A DNA stretch of 64,000 nucleotides from Chrysaora quinquecirrha. Taxonomy: Eukaryota > Cnidaria > Scyphozoa > Semaeostomeae > Pelagiidae. Positions within the stretch are counted from its first letter, which is position 1; each line of letters opens with the position of its first letter. The stretch lies in contig JACTAT010000029.1 of assembly GCA_014526335.1 (NCBI GenBank), positions 4,110,105-4,174,104 of the forward strand. Direction: 5' to 3'. Below, piece by piece: positions 60,348-64,000 of the stretch. The notes beneath the pieces are model-generated. The model had not been told where the DNA came from. It saw only the letters and a list, made by a program, of their open reading frames with translations, and ran no database searches. The position numbers and the translations under genes were made by a program.

Positions 60348-63300
60348 GGTAACGAATAAATCATAGGCTTAAGGTAAATTGAATATATAGATATTGGGAT
60401 ATTTTAGACATAGAAATTATTTTATTATTAATGCAAACGAGAGAATCCTAATTAGTAACTGCGTAATTTACAATTTACAGTTGAAGATGCAAATTTTGTC
60501 TTCACTGTTGTGAGAGTGCTCGCTAATTATCATAGTGCAGCTTATATTAATGTAGCGAACAATGAGAAAACAACTTTATTCGATCTTCTAAGGTTTCTTC
60601 TTCAACCCTGTCGCGCTAGTTGTCACCTTTCTTGGTTTCTACTAAAGCAAACTTTTGGATCTAGTTTATATTTGAACTTATCAAGGCTGTTTCTGAAACG
60701 GTAAAAGTGACCACTTATCATGACAATCCTTGGGTATTTAGGGCAATGTTTCGGGAGAGATCCGTCTCCCATTTTTTGAATATACTTTATTTGAGATATG
60801 CTGGCAATACTTTTGGTATTTTCGCGGAAGAGTCCAATTGTAATGTTTTCCTCCGTGAACTCGGCACCTTTGCCTTGCATCCGTCCCAAAGTTCACTTTC
60901 GTAAAGGAGCTTAAAGCTTGTTACTCTTTCTTGATATTTTTTAACAAGACTGCTAATGCTGGGTTTCTCAAAGTAGATTGCCACTGGCAAAACATTGCAG
61001 CATATTACGATGCATTCGCACCCTTTTCTTCGTAACCTGGTTTACTTGGTAGAGGCCTACTATCACCAGTGGGTAACCCTACAAACGGCAACTTTGCTTT
61101 GCTTGCCTCCTTGAATGCGGTCTTTTGTGCCAATTTTGTGATCTGCTATAACTTCGAAGAGCCAAGATAAATTTTAAGACGATTTTTCTAAGGCCCTGGA
61201 TTAAGCAACTGATTTGCTTACCTGATATAGCACAAAAATTAAACTAAAAATAGGTATTAGAATTAAACATAGGCCCAGATGCATAACCAAGCAATCGTGG
61301 AAACCTTTAAGCCTGTCTGTGTGGGAACAAAAATCTATTAAAACGTTTCGCATTATGAAAAATAGAATGTCATGATAAACGTCATTTTATCTATCACCAC
61401 AACACAGTTATGGATTCTAAGCCACTAAATTTTCATGGAACAGAAGCTTTTATCCATCAAACTTGAGTCTTCCTTCGAAACCAAATGACAACTTGCTATT
61501 TTAGCAAAGATCAATGCGAAAAAAGAGTATTTATCAAGATCTGAAATTATTCCGTGACGTTTGGTCCTAACTAACTGCACAGGCACAATAATGTGCGCTA
61601 GTTTAACAGGCTCTAGCAACCAGATTCATAGAGTGCAGTGTAGGCCCCTGAAACCTAAACTACGTTCTGTAGATTTTGACACAGACAAGATGTATATTGA
61701 TAAGATAGATTAACCAAGTTCATGAATTTTTTAGAGCTTTTATCCAATCTGTTTTCCTCTATGTGTTTATTATTTTTCGGTAAAGAATTTAGGCCAAAAT
61801 AAGCATCGTATTTTCATGACGTCATTATGACGTCATCGTATTTAAATATGACGACCGAATTTTTTCATTCTTCATCATCAATCAGGTATTGCACTCTTGT
61901 GATTAATTTTTTAGCTCTCGTGGTCCACATTCTGATTCGCGTCCATGCTGTATATTGGAGCTATCTAGATGCCAACAATTTTTTTATTGGAACGAAACCT
62001 TTAACGCCGTGTTTAAATAACTGAATATCGTACCAGTAGGTTTCTTGTGTTATAAAGCACGTTATCCATAAATTCATGAGTTCGCGACCCCTTGTGTCCA
62101 ACTTGAGACTATATCTGAGCATGCAAAATCTTTGAATGGAAAGAGATTAGAAGCGAAACTGTCAAGATGAAGCCCGGAGAGCCCTACTAAATGCACCACA
62201 AACTCCTTTTGAATAAGTAGTATTTTGCAGCCTCGGGCATATTTACGGGCATATTTACGGCCTATTATAGGTTTGCGTCTTCACGACTTAGACCCCTATT
62301 TTGCATGCGGCTTGTGGATCTGACAATACTTTTTCTACCGTTTGCGGCTTCAGAATAATTTGCGTCTTGCGTTATGGTATCTACTGGCTTCATGCGGCTG
62401 CATCTTGTAGCGAAAGAGGGACTACAGCTACATTCTTCATTTCGGAAGGAATGGCGCTGAAAAGGACTCTGTGCAGCTTGAGAATCTTATGAGCCAAATG
62501 TAGCGTCTAAACAACTTGCAATAGAGAGCAATAAATGACAACTCCGTTATTACCTTTCTGCACCATTATAGTCGTGTTATTCATTCGCAACCTGGAAATT
62601 TATTTAGCTGTTTTTTTTTTCACGGTTTCGCAACTTCTGGGCTTCTGGTACCCCTATAATAGATCCTCGAGTGACAGAGTGAACTCATCCTGTAAAAGCA
62701 CCCCAAATTGTGTGCTCAACCGTTACATTGGTCCTAGTTAGGTATCGCTGCCACCTTAATTACAAATCTCACAAACTCTTCAACAAACCGCTGTCGGATT
62801 GTTTTTGCTGTTGCTGCTGCTGCTGCTTCAAAGAAAGGAATTCATGCAGACCTGTGCGAACCCTGTGGGGTGTTGGTGCACGATGTTCTGATGTAGGATC
62901 GGGGACGTCGCAAAAAAAGTTTGGGCTTTGTTGTGTACGAACGGTTTTGCGCGCCGAAGAAAAAGGGCTCGTTAGGGAGTAGTGGACTTGTCAGTCTTTG
63001 TTGAGTAATGTGCAGACATGCCTCCCCGGTTCCGACATTTATGCTACTCAGGTCCTTGTTGGTGGCTCATAAAGTTTTGTGACATTACGGCACGGGTTTT
63101 GGAGTCCTAGAGTCACGGCAAAGTCAATAGCGGCTTTGCTCACCGAGAAAAACGGCGCTTTGGAGAGAGAAAGCAGATTTTTCAGGGTTTGTTGGGTTAC
63201 TGTACATGCCTCCCGGTTCCGACATAGTTTGCTACTCAGGTCCTTGTTGGTGGGTCGGCGTTTACTCGGCCTGCAGGCAAGTGGCAATATTGACTTTCGT

Positions 63301-64000
63301 CTATCCTGGATTTACGTATGACGCGCTTTCCCCCGGAACAAACTTGGTTCCCCGGAACAAACTTGGTTTCAATCCCGCTGCCACAGTGTGTAGCATTTGA
63401 ATCAATAGACATGTCAAAGGTTTTAATTGATGAATGAAAGATGCTTGAATGGGCTGTAATTCTTATTACTCAATACAACTATGGTGATAAATTTGTAACC
63501 AGGTCTTAAAATTGTGGGCAGAAGTGTATAGATGATGAATGCATGACACATACAACAGCAAAAGAAAAAATTGAGGAAAAATTCATTGAAAAAGAAACAC
63601 TTTTTGTTTTATTAGAAGCAGAAGTTTTTCCATCAGAAATTTTGTTGGGTCATCTCACTAAAGGTTGATACGTCGTTAAACTCATGAGGTTTGTTTTTTT
63701 TTATTTTGATGATTTTTCTCCAAAAATTCATCAGCCTCTATCGCTTGCATTGCATCAATTCTACGTATCATAATCATTTTTATTTGTGGAATACGGCTAA
63801 ATCTCAAATACATACAACAAAAAGTCTTAAAGAACTACTTCACGTATAAATCGTCTATGTAAAATTTTTATGCGTTGCCTTTTTAGTTAGCGCTTTTTAA
63901 ACCATACAGTAATTTGAAGTTTTTTAAGAGGAATTTAAGAAACTGATATCATTCATCTCATACATAGCTACCTCTGGGCTACTTCTTTAGCTTTTTAACT
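60348..64000. other. GALE 3' flank and gene-free end of window
   Basis: No coding region recognised. Family F copy 3 (about 60685-60785, minus strand), a (GCT)n run near 62800-62828, a tandem 'catatttacgggc' duplication near 62238, a duplicated block of about 75 bases at 62995-63075 and 63190-63262 sharing 'ggttccgacat' and 'gctactcaggtccttgttgg', and a doubled 'ccggaacaaacttggtt' near 63335. Confidence 0.5.
60685..60785 (-). repeat. Dispersed repeat family F, copy 3
   Basis: The minus strand reads 'gggagacggatctctcccga' then 'aacattgccc' and 'tgtcatgataagtggtcact', matching 48640-48770. Confidence 0.7.

Noticed and set aside
62710..62982. Cys-rich open frame of 90 codons
   Set aside because: The Cys run comes from a (GCT)n/(TGC)n repeat; no gene structure around it.

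Overview
This is a eukaryotic, intron-rich, AT-rich metazoan nuclear window. Exons are short, most introns are 0.3-1.5 kb with GT-AG borders, and introns and spacers are full of dispersed repeats. An early-branching animal, most likely an anthozoan cnidarian, is my inference; it rests on a TRPN (NOMPC-type) channel together with Rab23, long tRNA-derived SINEs and cnidarian-style small inverted-repeat elements. No search could be run to confirm it.

Layout. 1-2350: spacer with simple and degenerate tandem repeats. 2351-26070 (+): a TRPN channel of 31 exons. One 109-codon exon is followed by ankyrin exons that nearly all carry exactly one repeat in phase 0, giving 29 repeats in total. One large last exon holds the linker, six membrane segments, pore and TRP box, and carries an apparent one-base frameshift near its start. 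28633-32876 (+): EIF2S1 (eIF2 alpha), six exons. 33439-34146 (-): single-exon ankyrin protein with a C-terminal RVxF-like motif. 36033-36551 (+): a possible three-exon small gene that I do not recognise. 37278-41389 (+): RAB23, seven exons, whose readable C terminus lacks a prenylation cysteine although a neighbouring frame has one. 43200-48079 (+): RNASEH1, with two E2F-like sites upstream. 49477-49593 (+): OST4, 38 residues. 51298-51807 (+) and 51958-52320 (-): an unrecognised ORF and a PHD-type zinc-finger ORF between two direct repeats of about 300 bp. 53118-60347 (+): GALE, ten exons, one GC-AG intron. 60348-64000: no gene seen.

The genes do not form one pathway. They are mechanosensation (TRPN), translation initiation (EIF2S1), ciliary/Hedgehog trafficking (RAB23), R-loop/RNA-DNA hybrid removal (RNASEH1), N-glycosylation (OST4) and galactose/nucleotide-sugar metabolism (GALE). 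OST4 and GALE both bear on glycosylation, but nothing in the sequence suggests co-regulation.

Repeats. At least two tRNA-derived SINE families, an inverted-repeat family built from reiterated AAACATTG/CAATGTTT words, a CCCGAAAACCCG element with terminal inverted repeats, and several smaller families recur between exons. None was seen inside a recognised coding exon, but several lie within tens of bases of a splice acceptor.
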